From NCBI GenBank assembly GCA_019973575.1, contig BPUI01000002.1, positions 930,001-994,000 of the forward strand: DNA of 64,000 nt, written 5' to 3'. The stretch comes from Gemmatimonadetes bacterium T265. Its GTDB lineage: Bacteria; Gemmatimonadota; Gemmatimonadetes; Gemmatimonadales; Gemmatimonadaceae. A program made the translations under genes and the position numbers. The notes below the pieces were generated by a model. The model was not told the DNA's origin, searched no databases, and worked only from the letters and a program-made list of their open reading frames with translations. Below are positions 16,887 to 25,455 of this stretch, one piece after another (within the stretch, counting starts at the first letter, position 1; each line of letters begins with the position of its first letter).

Positions 16887-18398
16887 GTGCCCTCGCTCTT
16901 CTCGCGCAAGCCGATCGCGGCCCACATCACCGACGAGCACGATCCGAACGCGCTCCGCCGATCGCTCGGCGCGGGCGACCTGATCATGCTCGCGATCGGG
17001 GCGGTGATCGGGGCGGGGATCTTCGGCTCGATCGGATCGGCCGCCGCGGGGCAGCTCGACGCGGCGGGGCACGTGATCCGCGTGGGCGCCGGCCCCGCGC
17101 TCGTCCTCTCGTTTCTGCTGCTCGGTGCGGCGTGCGCGCTTGCGGGGCTGTGCTACGCGGAGCTGGCCGCGATGATCCCGCAAGCCGGGAGCGCGTACGC
17201 GTACTCGTACGCGACGCTCGGCGAGATCGTGGCGTGGATCATCGGGTGGGACCTGATCCTCGAGTACGCCGTCGGCAACGTGGCTGTGGCGATCAGCTGG
17301 GGCGATTACTTCAAGTCGCTGTTCGGGGGCGTGTTCACGCTGCCGGCTTGGCTGAGTACCGGGTATCGCACGGCGTTGCTGTCGAACGATCCCGCGGTGC
17401 ACCGTCTGCTCGACAGTGCGCCGCGTCTGTTCGGGATTCCGGTGTTGGTGAACGTTCCCGCCTTCGCGATCGTGGCCGCGATTACGGTGTTGCTGCTGCG
17501 CGGCGCACGCGAGAGCGCACGCGCGAACAACGTGATGGTCGTCGTGAAGCTGCTGGTGCTCACGTTGTTCGTCGTCGTCGGCGCGACGCACATCCACCCG
17601 GCGAACTACCACCCGTTCGCGCCGAACGGCTTCCGCGGCGTGCACCAGGGCGCGGCGATCGTCTTCTTCGCGTACATCGGCTTCGACGCGATCTCGACGG
17701 CGGGCGAGGAGACGCGGAACCCGCAGCGAAACCTTCCGATCGGGATCCTCGGCGGGCTCGCGATCTGCACCGTCATCTACATCATCATCGGTGCTGTCCT
17801 CACCGGGATGGTGCCGTACGCGGAACTCGGCAAGGCGGCCGATCCGCTCGCGTATGCGCTGAACGCGTCGGGCCTCACGTGGATCTCGAAGGTCGTCGCG
17901 CTCGGCGCGGTGTTCTCGATGGCGGCCGTGCTGCTCGTCTTCCAGTACGGACAGCCGCGCATCTTTTTCGCCATGGCCCGCGACGGGCTGCTCCCGCAGT
18001 GGGCGGCCAAAGTGCACCCGGTACACCGTACGCCGTACGTCACGACGGTCCTGACGGGCGCCTTCGTCGCGCTGTGGTCGTTGATCGGCGACGCGAACGA
18101 GACGTACGATCTGACGAACATCGGGACGCTGTTCGCGTTCGCGCTCGTGTGCATCGGCGTGATCGTCCTGCGGCATACCGATCCGGACCGGCCGCGGCCG
18201 TTTCGCGTGCCGGCGGTGCACTTCGTCGGCATCGCCGGGGCTGCGCTCTGCGTCGGCGTGATGGCCGGACTTCCGCCGCTTGCGTGGCGCCGTTTCGGCT
18301 GGTGGCTCGTGGCCGGGCTCGTCCTCTACGCCCTCTACGGCTACCGGAACTCAAGACTACGTCGCCCCGGCGTGCTGGCCGCGCACGCGGGCGACTAA
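16887..18398 (+). CDS. APC-superfamily amino acid permease (cationic amino acid transporter type)
   Basis: A 503-residue transporter with about twelve helices. The substrate motif is AIGAVIGAGIFGSIG in helix 1, followed by GLCYAELAAMIPQAGSAYAYSYATLGE, the pattern of the CAT/YfnA branch. The helix carrying FFAYIGFDAISTAGEETRNP is typical of this group. GTG 16887 gives MPSLFSRKPIAAHITDEHDP, a standard N-terminus for the branch. It differs in family branch from the permease at 13035, so they are not recent duplicates. Confidence 0.85.
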   Translation: MPSLFSRKPIAAHITDEHDPNALRRSLGAGDLIMLAIGAVIGAGIFGSIGSAAAGQLDAAGHVIRVGAGPALVLSFLLLGAACALAGLCYAELAAMIPQAGSAYAYSYATLGEIVAWIIGWDLILEYAVGNVAVAISWGDYFKSLFGGVFTLPAWLSTGYRTALLSNDPAVHRLLDSAPRLFGIPVLVNVPAFAIVAAITVLLLRGARESARANNVMVVVKLLVLTLFVVVGATHIHPANYHPFAPNGFRGVHQGAAIVFFAYIGFDAISTAGEETRNPQRNLPIGILGGLAICTVIYIIIGAVLTGMVPYAELGKAADPLAYALNASGLTWISKVVALGAVFSMAAVLLVFQYGQPRIFFAMARDGLLPQWAAKVHPVHRTPYVTTVLTGAFVALWSLIGDANETYDLTNIGTLFAFALVCIGVIVLRHTDPDRPRPFRVPAVHFVGIAGAALCVGVMAGLPPLAWRRFGWWLVAGLVLYALYGYRNSRLRRPGVLAAHAGD

Positions 18399-18401
18399 CG
18401 C

Positions 18402-19745
18402 ATGGCGGGACCGCCGACGGTCGCGCCGGCCGCGGGGGCGGTGACTGCGCGGGCGCGCGGACTCGCGCGGGTCACGCTCACGCAGTGGATCATCGTGAGT
18501 ATGGCCGTCGGCATCGCCGTTGGCGTTGTCGCGCCCGGCGTCGCCGTCGAACTCAAGCCGCTGTCGAACATCTTCCTGCGGATGATCAAGTCGCTGATCG
18601 TCCCGCTGTTGTTCAGCACGCTCGTGATCGGCATCGCGGGGCACGGCGACGACATGCGGAAGGTGGGCAAGCTCGCGCTGCGGTCGATCATCTACTTCGA
18701 ACTCGTCACCACGGCCGCGCTCGCCGTCGGGCTGACCGCGGTCAACCTCGTGAAGCCGGGTGTCGGCATCACACTCCCCTCGGACCCGGGGACCGACGTC
18801 AAGGCGCTCGCGACGCACCAGCCGACGTTCGCGGCGGTGCTCGAGCATACCGTCCCGCAGAGCTTCTTCGAGGCCGCGACGAACAACGAAGTGCTGCAGG
18901 TCGTCTTCTTCGCGATCCTGTTTGCGGTCGCGCTCGCGAAGGTCGAAGGGCGGCCGAAGCAGTTCTTCCTCGAGTTCTGCGAGTCGCTCTCGCAGATCAT
19001 GTTCAAGTTCGTCGGGCTCGTGATGGCGTTCGCGCCGGTCGGGATCGGGGCGGCGATCGCGGTCACGGTCGGCAAGAGCGGGATCGGCGTGCTGAAGAAC
19101 CTCGCCGTCCTCGTCGGCACGCTCTACGGCGCGCTCGCCGTGTTCATCGGGCTCGTGCTGGTCCCCGTCGCGCTCGCCTTCCGCATCCCCGTCCTCCGCT
19201 TCGCGCGCACCGTGCGCGAGCCGGCGCTGATCGCCTTCTCGACGGCGAGCTCGGAGGCGGCGCTGCCGCGCGCCATGCAGGCGATGGAAGCGTTCGGCGT
19301 TCCGCGGCGGATCGTCGCCTTCGTGATGCCGACGGGCTACTCGTTCAACCTCGACGGCAGCACGCTGTACCTCGCGCTCGCCTCGGTGTTCGCCGCCCAG
19401 GCGGCCGGCATAAACATGCCGCTCAGGATGCAGATCCTGATGATGCTCACGCTCATGCTGACGAGTAAGGGCGTCGCGGCGGTCCCGCGCGCCTCGCTCG
19501 TCATCCTGAGCGGCGCGCTGACGCAGTTCGGGCTTCCGCTCGCGGCGATTGCCGTGATCCTCGGCGTCGACGCGTTGATGGACATGGCGCGTACCTCGGT
19601 CAACCTCGTCGGGAACTGCCTCGCGACCGCCGTGATGGCGCGGTGGGAAGGCGTCCTCAGCGCCGAGCCGGCGGCAGCGGCGGCACAGCGTGTCGAGCTC
19701 GCCCGCCAGGAACGGCCCGCCGCCGACGAAGTCGCGCTCGGCTGA
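18402..19745 (+). CDS. Dicarboxylate/amino acid:cation symporter (DAACS family, GltP/DctA-like)
   Basis: A 447-residue transporter that starts three bases after the preceding permease. The N-terminal helices include IFLRMIKSLIVPLLFSTLVIGIAG. The C-terminal half has the serine-rich hairpin FSTASSEAALPRAMQAME, the motif PTGYSFNLDGSTLYLALASVF and NLVGNCLATAVMARWEG, which form the substrate and sodium sites in the glutamate/aspartate transporter family. The likely substrates are acidic amino acids or C4-dicarboxylates. Confidence 0.9.
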   Translation: MAGPPTVAPAAGAVTARARGLARVTLTQWIIVSMAVGIAVGVVAPGVAVELKPLSNIFLRMIKSLIVPLLFSTLVIGIAGHGDDMRKVGKLALRSIIYFELVTTAALAVGLTAVNLVKPGVGITLPSDPGTDVKALATHQPTFAAVLEHTVPQSFFEAATNNEVLQVVFFAILFAVALAKVEGRPKQFFLEFCESLSQIMFKFVGLVMAFAPVGIGAAIAVTVGKSGIGVLKNLAVLVGTLYGALAVFIGLVLVPVALAFRIPVLRFARTVREPALIAFSTASSEAALPRAMQAMEAFGVPRRIVAFVMPTGYSFNLDGSTLYLALASVFAAQAAGINMPLRMQILMMLTLMLTSKGVAAVPRASLVILSGALTQFGLPLAAIAVILGVDALMDMARTSVNLVGNCLATAVMARWEGVLSAEPAAAAAQRVELARQERPAADEVALG

Positions 19746-19826
19746 GACAACGGGTTGTCGGGGTGTGGTGGCACTCGCCGTGCTCGGGACGGACGTGCGA
19801 ACACCCCCTTTCGACCCGAGGATCCC

Positions 19827-20405
19827 ATGGCCACTGCTACCGTAGACAAGCCCGACTCGTCGCCCAAGTCCGACGCGAAGGCGCACAAGCACGACGCGAA
19901 CGGAAAGGCGCCGTCGCGCCCCGTCGAGCCGACGCGCAACGACCTGCCGACCGAAACGCGCGGCAAGATGATCCAGCTCTGCAACCTGCGACTGGCCGAC
20001 TGCATCGACCTGCAGACGCAGACCAAGCAGGCGCACTGGAACGTGCGCGGCCCGCACTTCTGGGGGCTGCACAAGCTGTTCGACAAGATCAACGAGGCCG
20101 TCGAGGAGTACGTCGACCTGATCGCCGAGCGCGCCGCGCAGCTCGGCGGCGAGGTCGAGGGGACGGCCCGCATGGTCGCCTCGCGCTCGACACTCCCCGA
20201 GTTCCCGAAGGGGATCCACGGCGGGATCGACAGCGTGAAGGCGCTCTCGACCGCGCTCTCGTCGTTCGGCAAGGGCGCGCGCGAGGCAATCGACACCGCG
20301 GACGAGGCGGAGGACGCGGACACCTCGGACATGTTCACCGAGATCTCGCGCGGCATCGACCAGTGGCTGTGGTTCGTCGAGGCGCACCTCCAGGCCGACA
20401 ACTGA
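19827..20405 (+). CDS. dps: Dps-family ferritin-like DNA-protection protein
   Basis: A 192-residue protein with a Lys/Pro/Ser/Asp-rich disordered tail (1-45) followed by a four-helix bundle. The ferroxidase motif is TKQAHWNVRGPHFWGLHKLFD, with partner residues in EYVDLIAERAAQLGG, the signature of Dps mini-ferritins that store iron and shield DNA during oxidative or starvation stress. The long N-terminal Lys-containing tail may bind DNA directly. ATG 19827 is chosen; an in-frame start at 19755 would add a Cys/Arg-rich segment unlike the family. Confidence 0.88.
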   Translation: MATATVDKPDSSPKSDAKAHKHDANGKAPSRPVEPTRNDLPTETRGKMIQLCNLRLADCIDLQTQTKQAHWNVRGPHFWGLHKLFDKINEAVEEYVDLIAERAAQLGGEVEGTARMVASRSTLPEFPKGIHGGIDSVKALSTALSSFGKGAREAIDTADEAEDADTSDMFTEISRGIDQWLWFVEAHLQADN

Positions 20406-20425
20406 GCCTCTCGCGTTGAACTCGG

Positions 20426-20459
20426 CGAGCGGGGCGGCCCCGAGCGGCCGCCCCGCTCG
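20426..20459. terminator. Bidirectional hairpin between convergent dps and kinase genes
   Basis: A 14-bp perfect stem (20426-20439 with 20446-20459) with a 6-base loop fills the space between the two convergent stop codons. There is no T-run on either side. Confidence 0.55.
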
Positions 20460-21452
20460 TCACGTCGGCGCCATCTCGATCCCGAGGAGGCGCAGCGCTC
20501 CGCGGACCGCACCACGGACCGGTTCGACGTCGGCCTGTCGCACCTGCGCGCCCGGCACGGCGGTCTTGAGGCGGTGCTCGAGGCGGCGGCGGAGCGGCGT
20601 GTTGCGGACGAGCAGGCCGCCGGCAAAGGCGACGGGAACCGCCGCGCGCTCGTCGACGAACAGCGCGCGGGCGAGCGTGCGGACGTGCAGCACGAGTTCT
20701 TCGACGCCGAGTGCGAGGAGGGAATTGGCGCGAAGGTCGCCGTCCGCCGCCGTGCGTAGCACGACCGGCGCGAGCGTCGCGAAGTCGGCCGGGGTGGCGC
20801 GCGCGGCCCAGTCGATGAGCGTGGACGGTTGCTCGCCGTCGATCGCGGTGAGGAGCGCCGGCAGTAACGCGGTCTCCGGCTCGCGCCCGTCTGCCGACGC
20901 GGCCGCGACGTTCAGGGCACGGCGGCCGATCCACGCACCCCCGCCTTCGTCGCCGAGGATCGGGCCCCACCCGCCGCACCGTTCGAACCGACCGTCCGGC
21001 GCGCGGCCATAGGCGATCGACCCGGTGCCCGCGATGAGCAGGATCCCTGGGCCGTCGCCGAACGCGTCGTTGAGCGCGATCGCCGCGTCGGTTGTCACGT
21101 CCACGACGCGCCCGAGACCGCGCGCCGTGAGCGCGTCGGCGAGCGCCGCACGCTCGGGCTCGCGGCCGACGCCCGCGACGCCTGCGACGAGCGCGGCCGG
21201 GCGCGTGCGCTCGCGTCCCGCGTCCCGCAGCGCGTCGCACACGCACGCGGCGATGACGTCCACCGAGTGCGGCACGCTTCCACCCCGCACGGCAGACGCC
21301 GGGCCCTCGGCGCTCCCGAGCACCGCGCCGTCGTGCGCGACGACGACGGCCCGTGTCTTCGACCCGCCGCCGTCCACGCCGACCGCGATGGGTTCCGCTC
21401 GCTCCGGTGGCGTGGGCGCGTCGGTAGCGGTCGCCTCGTGTGATTCGCTCAT
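20460..21452 (-). CDS. BadF/BadG-type ATPase, likely N-acetylglucosamine or N-acetylmuramate kinase
   Basis: A 330-residue ASKHA-fold kinase. It has the phosphate-1 motif AVGVDGGGSKTRAVV, the phosphate-2 region GILLIAGTGSIAYGR, and GGWGPILGDEGGGAWIG, a hallmark of the GlcNAc-kinase-like branch. The adenosine motif is VAFAGGLLVRN. It would phosphorylate an imported amino sugar. Its ATG overlaps the stop of the upstream symporter (ATGA), which suggests that import and phosphorylation are coupled. The exact sugar is an inference from the neighbouring GH3 hexosaminidase. Confidence 0.82.
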   Translation of the reverse strand: MSESHEATATDAPTPPERAEPIAVGVDGGGSKTRAVVVAHDGAVLGSAEGPASAVRGGSVPHSVDVIAACVCDALRDAGRERTRPAALVAGVAGVGREPERAALADALTARGLGRVVDVTTDAAIALNDAFGDGPGILLIAGTGSIAYGRAPDGRFERCGGWGPILGDEGGGAWIGRRALNVAAASADGREPETALLPALLTAIDGEQPSTLIDWAARATPADFATLAPVVLRTAADGDLRANSLLALGVEELVLHVRTLARALFVDERAAVPVAFAGGLLVRNTPLRRRLEHRLKTAVPGAQVRQADVEPVRGAVRGALRLLGIEMAPT

Positions 21453-23008
21453 CGGCGCAGCGCCGACTCGGCCGGGGCGGCGTGCGTGAACGACGACGCG
21501 ATGCCGACGGCGAGCGTGAGCGTCGTCCCGATCAGTACGTACCACGGCCACGCAATGCGTCCGAAAGGCGCTAGCGGTTGCGCAAGCGCCGGCGCGAACG
21601 CGCCGATTTGTTTCGCGAACACGATGAACGCCATCGTCGCGATCCCGACGCTCATCCCGAGGATCGCGTCGCGCTGCACGGCACGTGGCCAGAAGACGCC
21701 GAGGAAGAAGCCGCCGAGCAAACCGCCGTACGTGAACGACGCGATCCCGAGGGCGACGACGACGACGGGAGTTCCATTCTCGCGAAAGAGCAGCGCGCCC
21801 GCCGTGAGCGCGACCCCCCACGCGAGCGCGAAGAGCTTGCCCGCCCGGAGCGTCCCCGGGTCGTCGACGCGGCGCCCCGTGAGGGGCAGGTAAAGGTCGT
21901 GGGTGGTCGCGGCGGCGAGCGAGTTGATCGCGCCCGAGTGCGTGCTCATCGTCGCCGCGACGATTGCCGCGACGATGAGGCCGACGAGTCCGGCGGGCAT
22001 GTGGTCGACGATGAACGACGGGAAGATTGCGTCGGTCGCGGCGAACGGGCGGCCGTTGTAGTACGCCCAGAGGCCGAGGCCGATGAAAAGGAAAAGCGTG
22101 AACTGCGCGAAGACGGCGATCCCACTGCCGACGACGGCACGTTGCGCGTCTGGCAGGGACCGCGCCGACAGCAGCCGCTGCACGATGAGTTGGTCGGTGC
22201 CGTGCGAGGCCATCGCGAGGAATGCACCGCCTAACAGTCCGGCCCAGAGCGTCTGCGCGCGGTCGAGCCCGGCGTACGTGTCGATGACGCGCAGCTTGCC
22301 GGCCGCGCCCGCGGCGTGCGTGATCGCCGTCCAGCCGCCGGGGACGGCGCGGCCGAGCAGGAACAACGCGCACAGCCCACCGAAGACGTAGACGCCCGCC
22401 TGCACGAGCTCGGTCCAGACGACGGCTTTCATCCCGCCGTTGTAGGTGTAGAGCACCGTGAGTGCGCCGAGCACGAGAATCGCCGCGGGCATCACGCGCG
22501 CGTGGTCGCGCGCCGACGGGCTGATGATGAGCGCGATCGGGATCGCCGTCGCGAACACGCGCACCGAGTCGGCGAGCGCGCGCGTGACCATGAAGATGAT
22601 CGAGGCGAACCGCCGCGTTGCGAGCCCGAACCGCCGTTCGAGCAGTGCGTACGCGGTGACGAGTTCGCCCTGGAAGTAGCGCGGCAGGAGCACGCGGGCG
22701 ACCACGACGCGCCCGATGACGTAGCCCGCGACGATCTGCAGGAAGCCGAGGTCGCCCGCGCCGGGCTTCGCGCCGTAGGAAAGCCCGGGGGTGCTGATGA
22801 ACGTGAGCGCGCTGGTCTCGCTCGCGACGATCGAGAACAGCACCGCCCACCACGGAATGGCGCGGTCCGCGACGAAGTAATCGGTCGCGTTCTGCTGCCG
22901 TCGGCCGATCCAGATGCCGAGCGCGGTCGTCCCCGCCAGGTAGGCGAGCAGGACGACCGCGTCGAGCGCGGTGAACCGGGCGGTCAACCGGAACGGCGTT
23001 CGGGGCAA
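21449..23008 (-). CDS. Sodium:solute symporter (SSS family), first copy
   Basis: A 519-residue transporter with about 13 helices. The SSS hallmarks are FVADRAIPWWAVLFSIVASETSALTFISTPG in helices 1-2, a YNGGMKAVVWTELVQAGVY segment, and MASHGTDQLIVQRLLSARS. There is no ATG or GTG near the N-terminus: the frame opens at TTG 23008, and TTG 22987 (giving a protein beginning LTARFTALDAVVLLAYL) is also possible. A 16-bp hairpin ends just 5 bases upstream of TTG 23008, favouring the later start. It probably carries an amino sugar or muropeptide part. Confidence 0.85.
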   Translation of the reverse strand: MPRTPFRLTARFTALDAVVLLAYLAGTTALGIWIGRRQQNATDYFVADRAIPWWAVLFSIVASETSALTFISTPGLSYGAKPGAGDLGFLQIVAGYVIGRVVVARVLLPRYFQGELVTAYALLERRFGLATRRFASIIFMVTRALADSVRVFATAIPIALIISPSARDHARVMPAAILVLGALTVLYTYNGGMKAVVWTELVQAGVYVFGGLCALFLLGRAVPGGWTAITHAAGAAGKLRVIDTYAGLDRAQTLWAGLLGGAFLAMASHGTDQLIVQRLLSARSLPDAQRAVVGSGIAVFAQFTLFLFIGLGLWAYYNGRPFAATDAIFPSFIVDHMPAGLVGLIVAAIVAATMSTHSGAINSLAAATTHDLYLPLTGRRVDDPGTLRAGKLFALAWGVALTAGALLFRENGTPVVVVALGIASFTYGGLLGGFFLGVFWPRAVQRDAILGMSVGIATMAFIVFAKQIGAFAPALAQPLAPFGRIAWPWYVLIGTTLTLAVGIASSFTHAAPAESALRR

Positions 23009-23012
23009 CGCG

Positions 23013-23048
23013 CGAAGGCCCGCGGTCCGAGTGGACCGCGGGCCTTCG
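23013..23048. terminator. Perfect 16-bp hairpin between the Fe-S carrier and symporter genes
   Basis: Stem 23013-23028 with 23033-23048 around loop GAGT. On the minus strand it lies about 45 bases after the Fe-S carrier gene, which it probably terminates. No T-run is present. Confidence 0.55.
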
Positions 23049-23093
23049 GGTCGTACCCGGCGCCCGGTCGGGCGCCGGCCGTGCGTGACGCCA

Positions 23094-23450
23094 TCAGGCC
23101 GAGAACGAGCTGCCGCAGCCGCAGCCGCCGGTCGCGTTCGGGTTCTTGAACGTGAACCCCGAGCCCTGCATCGACGAGACGTAGTCGATCGTCACGCCGC
23201 TGATGTACTGGGCCGAAAACGGGTCGACGAAGACCTTGAATTCGCCCTGGTCGAGCACGAGGTCGTCTTCGGCGGGCTGGTCCTCGATGAGGAGCCCGTA
23301 CTTGAACCCGCTGCAGCCGCCCGGCTGGACGCTGACGCGGAGACCGCCCTGATCGTACGGGACGCTCTCGGCGTCCATGAACTTCTTGACTTCGACGCCG
23401 GCCGTCGGAGTGACGGTGAGGGCCAGCTCGGGCTGCGATGCAATGCTCAT
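23094..23450 (-). CDS. A-type iron-sulfur carrier (HesB/IscA/ErpA family)
   Basis: A 118-residue protein that carries Fe-S clusters to apo-proteins. The three cluster-binding cysteines are present: one in PGGCSGFKYG and two in the C-terminal GGCGCGSSFS. The invariant tail FTFKNPNATGGCGCG matches ErpA/SufA-type carriers. ATG 23450 is supported by a strong ribosome-binding site, rare in this window. It lies between two SSS symporters on the same strand, without other Fe-S assembly genes nearby. Confidence 0.93.
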   Translation of the reverse strand: MSIASQPELALTVTPTAGVEVKKFMDAESVPYDQGGLRVSVQPGGCSGFKYGLLIEDQPAEDDLVLDQGEFKVFVDPFSAQYISGVTIDYVSSMQGSGFTFKNPNATGGCGCGSSFSA

Positions 23451-23455
23451 CCGAA

Positions 23456-23462
23456 CCTCCGG
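23456..23462 (-). promoter_or_regulatory. Strong Shine-Dalgarno site of the Fe-S carrier gene
   Basis: CCGGAGG on the minus strand, five bases before ATG 23450. Such sites are uncommon in this window, suggesting high expression. Confidence 0.75.
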
Positions 23463-23584
23463 AAAGAGTGGCGCGCGAGGACGTCTCGCGTGCGCGGTAG
23501 CTGCGCCCAATCTACGGGCACTGTTCGAGTGGGGGTATACCCGATCGACGCGTTCCCGTTCGTCGTTGCCGCGCCTGGCGTCGG

Positions 23585-25453
23585 TCAGTCGCCGGCGAAC
23601 GCTTGCGCGGGGCGCATCACCGGTTCCGGGCGGGGCGACTCGGTTCGGAACGAGCGCGCGATCCAGGCGAACGCGACCGCCGCGACGCCCAGCATGACGA
23701 TACCGGTCGCGGTCTCGCCGAAGATGAGCTTGCCAATCCCGAACAGGGTCGAGTACACGGCCACGATTCCGGCGACCCAGTTGGTCCACGCGAGCGCGCC
23801 GCCCGGGATGGATTCCCGGCCGAAGCCGGCGCGCTCCGAAACCCGCGCCCATCCGGGGCCGCCCGGACGCACGCGGCGGTAGAACGCCTCTAGCGTCGCC
23901 TCGCTTTCCGGCGCGGTGAGGAAGGTCGTCGTGAGCCAGACGACGGTGCTCACGGCGACGGTGACGAGCATGACGACGGCGTCGGCGCGCAGGTCGCCCT
24001 TCGGGTAACGCGGCGGGACCACCTGCAGCGCGATCGCCGACGTGACGAGCGAGGCGAGCATCGCCGAGATCTCGCTCCACGCGTTGATCCGCCACCAGTA
24101 CCAGCGGAGGATCAGCACGAGCCCGGTGCCCGCGCCCAGCGCGAGCAGGAACTTCCACGCCTGCTCGACGCTCGACAGGTGCATCGTGACGAACACCGAC
24201 GCGGCGAAGAGCCCGACCGTCGTCCAGCGCGAGACGGCGACGTAGTGCTTCTCGGCCGCGTCCTTGCGCACGAAACGCTTGTAGAAGTCGTTGACGATGT
24301 ACGACGCGCCCCAGTTGAGGTGCGTTCCGACCGTCGACATGTACGCCGCAGCGAAGCCGGCCATCATGAAACCGCGCCACGGCGTCGGCAGCAGGTCGAC
24401 GAACGCCTGGACGTACGCGGCCTCGTGGTCGTGCGCGGCCCCGATGCCGGCCGGGTAGAGCAGCACGGTGCACAGCCCCGTGATGATCCACGGCCATGGG
24501 CGGAGCGCATAGTGCGCGATCTGGAAGAAGAGCGTGGCCAGCACGCCGTCGCGTTCGGTGCGGGCCGAGAAGATCCGCTGGGCGACGTAGCCGCCGCCGC
24601 CCGGCTCGGCGCCCGGGTACCAGGCGGCCCACCACTGCACGCTGAGGAAGACGCCGAGCGCGAGGAGCGGCATCCAGGGGTACGCCTCGAGCCCGTTGGG
24701 CCCGAGCTTGACGGGGAGGACCGAGATCGCCGCGTCCTCGCTCCCGAAGTGCGTGCCGAGGCCGCGCTTGAGCGCGCCCATGCCGCCGACCTTCTCGACC
24801 GCATAGAGGGCGAGCACGATCACGGCGCTCATCTTGATCACGAACTGGACGAGGTCGGTCCAGAGCACGGCCCACATCCCGGCCGCCGCGGAGTAGGCGA
24901 CCGTCGCGACGAAGCAGAGCCCGACCGCGACGACGTCGCCGGAGACCGTCGTCCCGGCGATCGTCACCGGGTGCAGACCTAACGAGATCGTGAGGATCTT
25001 GATCATCGCCCGCGTGACCCAGCCGAGGATGATCAGGTTGATCGGGATCGCGAGGTAGAGGGCGCGGAACCCGCGGAGCGCGGCGGCCGGCTTGCCGGCG
25101 TAGCGCACCTCCGCGAACTCGACGTCGGTCATCACGTTGGCGCGGCGCCAGAGTCGGGCGAAGAAGAACACGGTGAGCATCCCGCTCATCACCATGTTCC
25201 ACCACAGCCAGTTGCCGGCGACGCCGTTCGCGGCGACCAGCCCGGTGACGACGAGCGGCGTGTCGGCCGCGAAGGTCGTCGCGACCATCGCGGCGCCGGC
25301 CAGCCACCACGGCACCTGGCGGCCGGCGATGAAGTACTCGCTCAGGCTCTCGCCGCCGCGCTTCGTGAAGACGAGGCCGATGACGGTGGAGAGCGCGAAG
25401 TAGCCGGCGACGATCAGCCAGTCGACCGTGGTGAGGTTAGCTCCGGCGGACAT
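23585..25453 (-). CDS. Sodium:solute symporter (SSS family), second copy
   Basis: A 622-residue transporter with about 14 helices, larger than the first copy by a C-terminal extension that ends in an extra helix. Hallmarks: EYFIAGRQVPWWLAGAAMVATTFAADTPL, YSAAAGMWAVLWTDLVQF and MAGFAAAYMSTVGTHLNWGASYIVNDFYKR. The Trp-rich W-W-A-A-W-Y-P-G-A-E-P-G-G-G-G-Y segment is typical of a bacterial subgroup often found beside glycoside hydrolases. It follows the serine hydrolase gene after two bases, indicating a shared transcript. Confidence 0.88.
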   Translation of the reverse strand: MSAGANLTTVDWLIVAGYFALSTVIGLVFTKRGGESLSEYFIAGRQVPWWLAGAAMVATTFAADTPLVVTGLVAANGVAGNWLWWNMVMSGMLTVFFFARLWRRANVMTDVEFAEVRYAGKPAAALRGFRALYLAIPINLIILGWVTRAMIKILTISLGLHPVTIAGTTVSGDVVAVGLCFVATVAYSAAAGMWAVLWTDLVQFVIKMSAVIVLALYAVEKVGGMGALKRGLGTHFGSEDAAISVLPVKLGPNGLEAYPWMPLLALGVFLSVQWWAAWYPGAEPGGGGYVAQRIFSARTERDGVLATLFFQIAHYALRPWPWIITGLCTVLLYPAGIGAAHDHEAAYVQAFVDLLPTPWRGFMMAGFAAAYMSTVGTHLNWGASYIVNDFYKRFVRKDAAEKHYVAVSRWTTVGLFAASVFVTMHLSSVEQAWKFLLALGAGTGLVLILRWYWWRINAWSEISAMLASLVTSAIALQVVPPRYPKGDLRADAVVMLVTVAVSTVVWLTTTFLTAPESEATLEAFYRRVRPGGPGWARVSERAGFGRESIPGGALAWTNWVAGIVAVYSTLFGIGKLIFGETATGIVMLGVAAVAFAWIARSFRTESPRPEPVMRPAQAFAGD

Positions 25454-25455
25454 CG

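Noticed and set aside
16709-19468. A long plus-strand open frame across hppA, the permease and the symporter
   Set aside because: Its product is Arg-rich low-complexity sequence in a shifted frame. The three real genes are recognisable in other frames.
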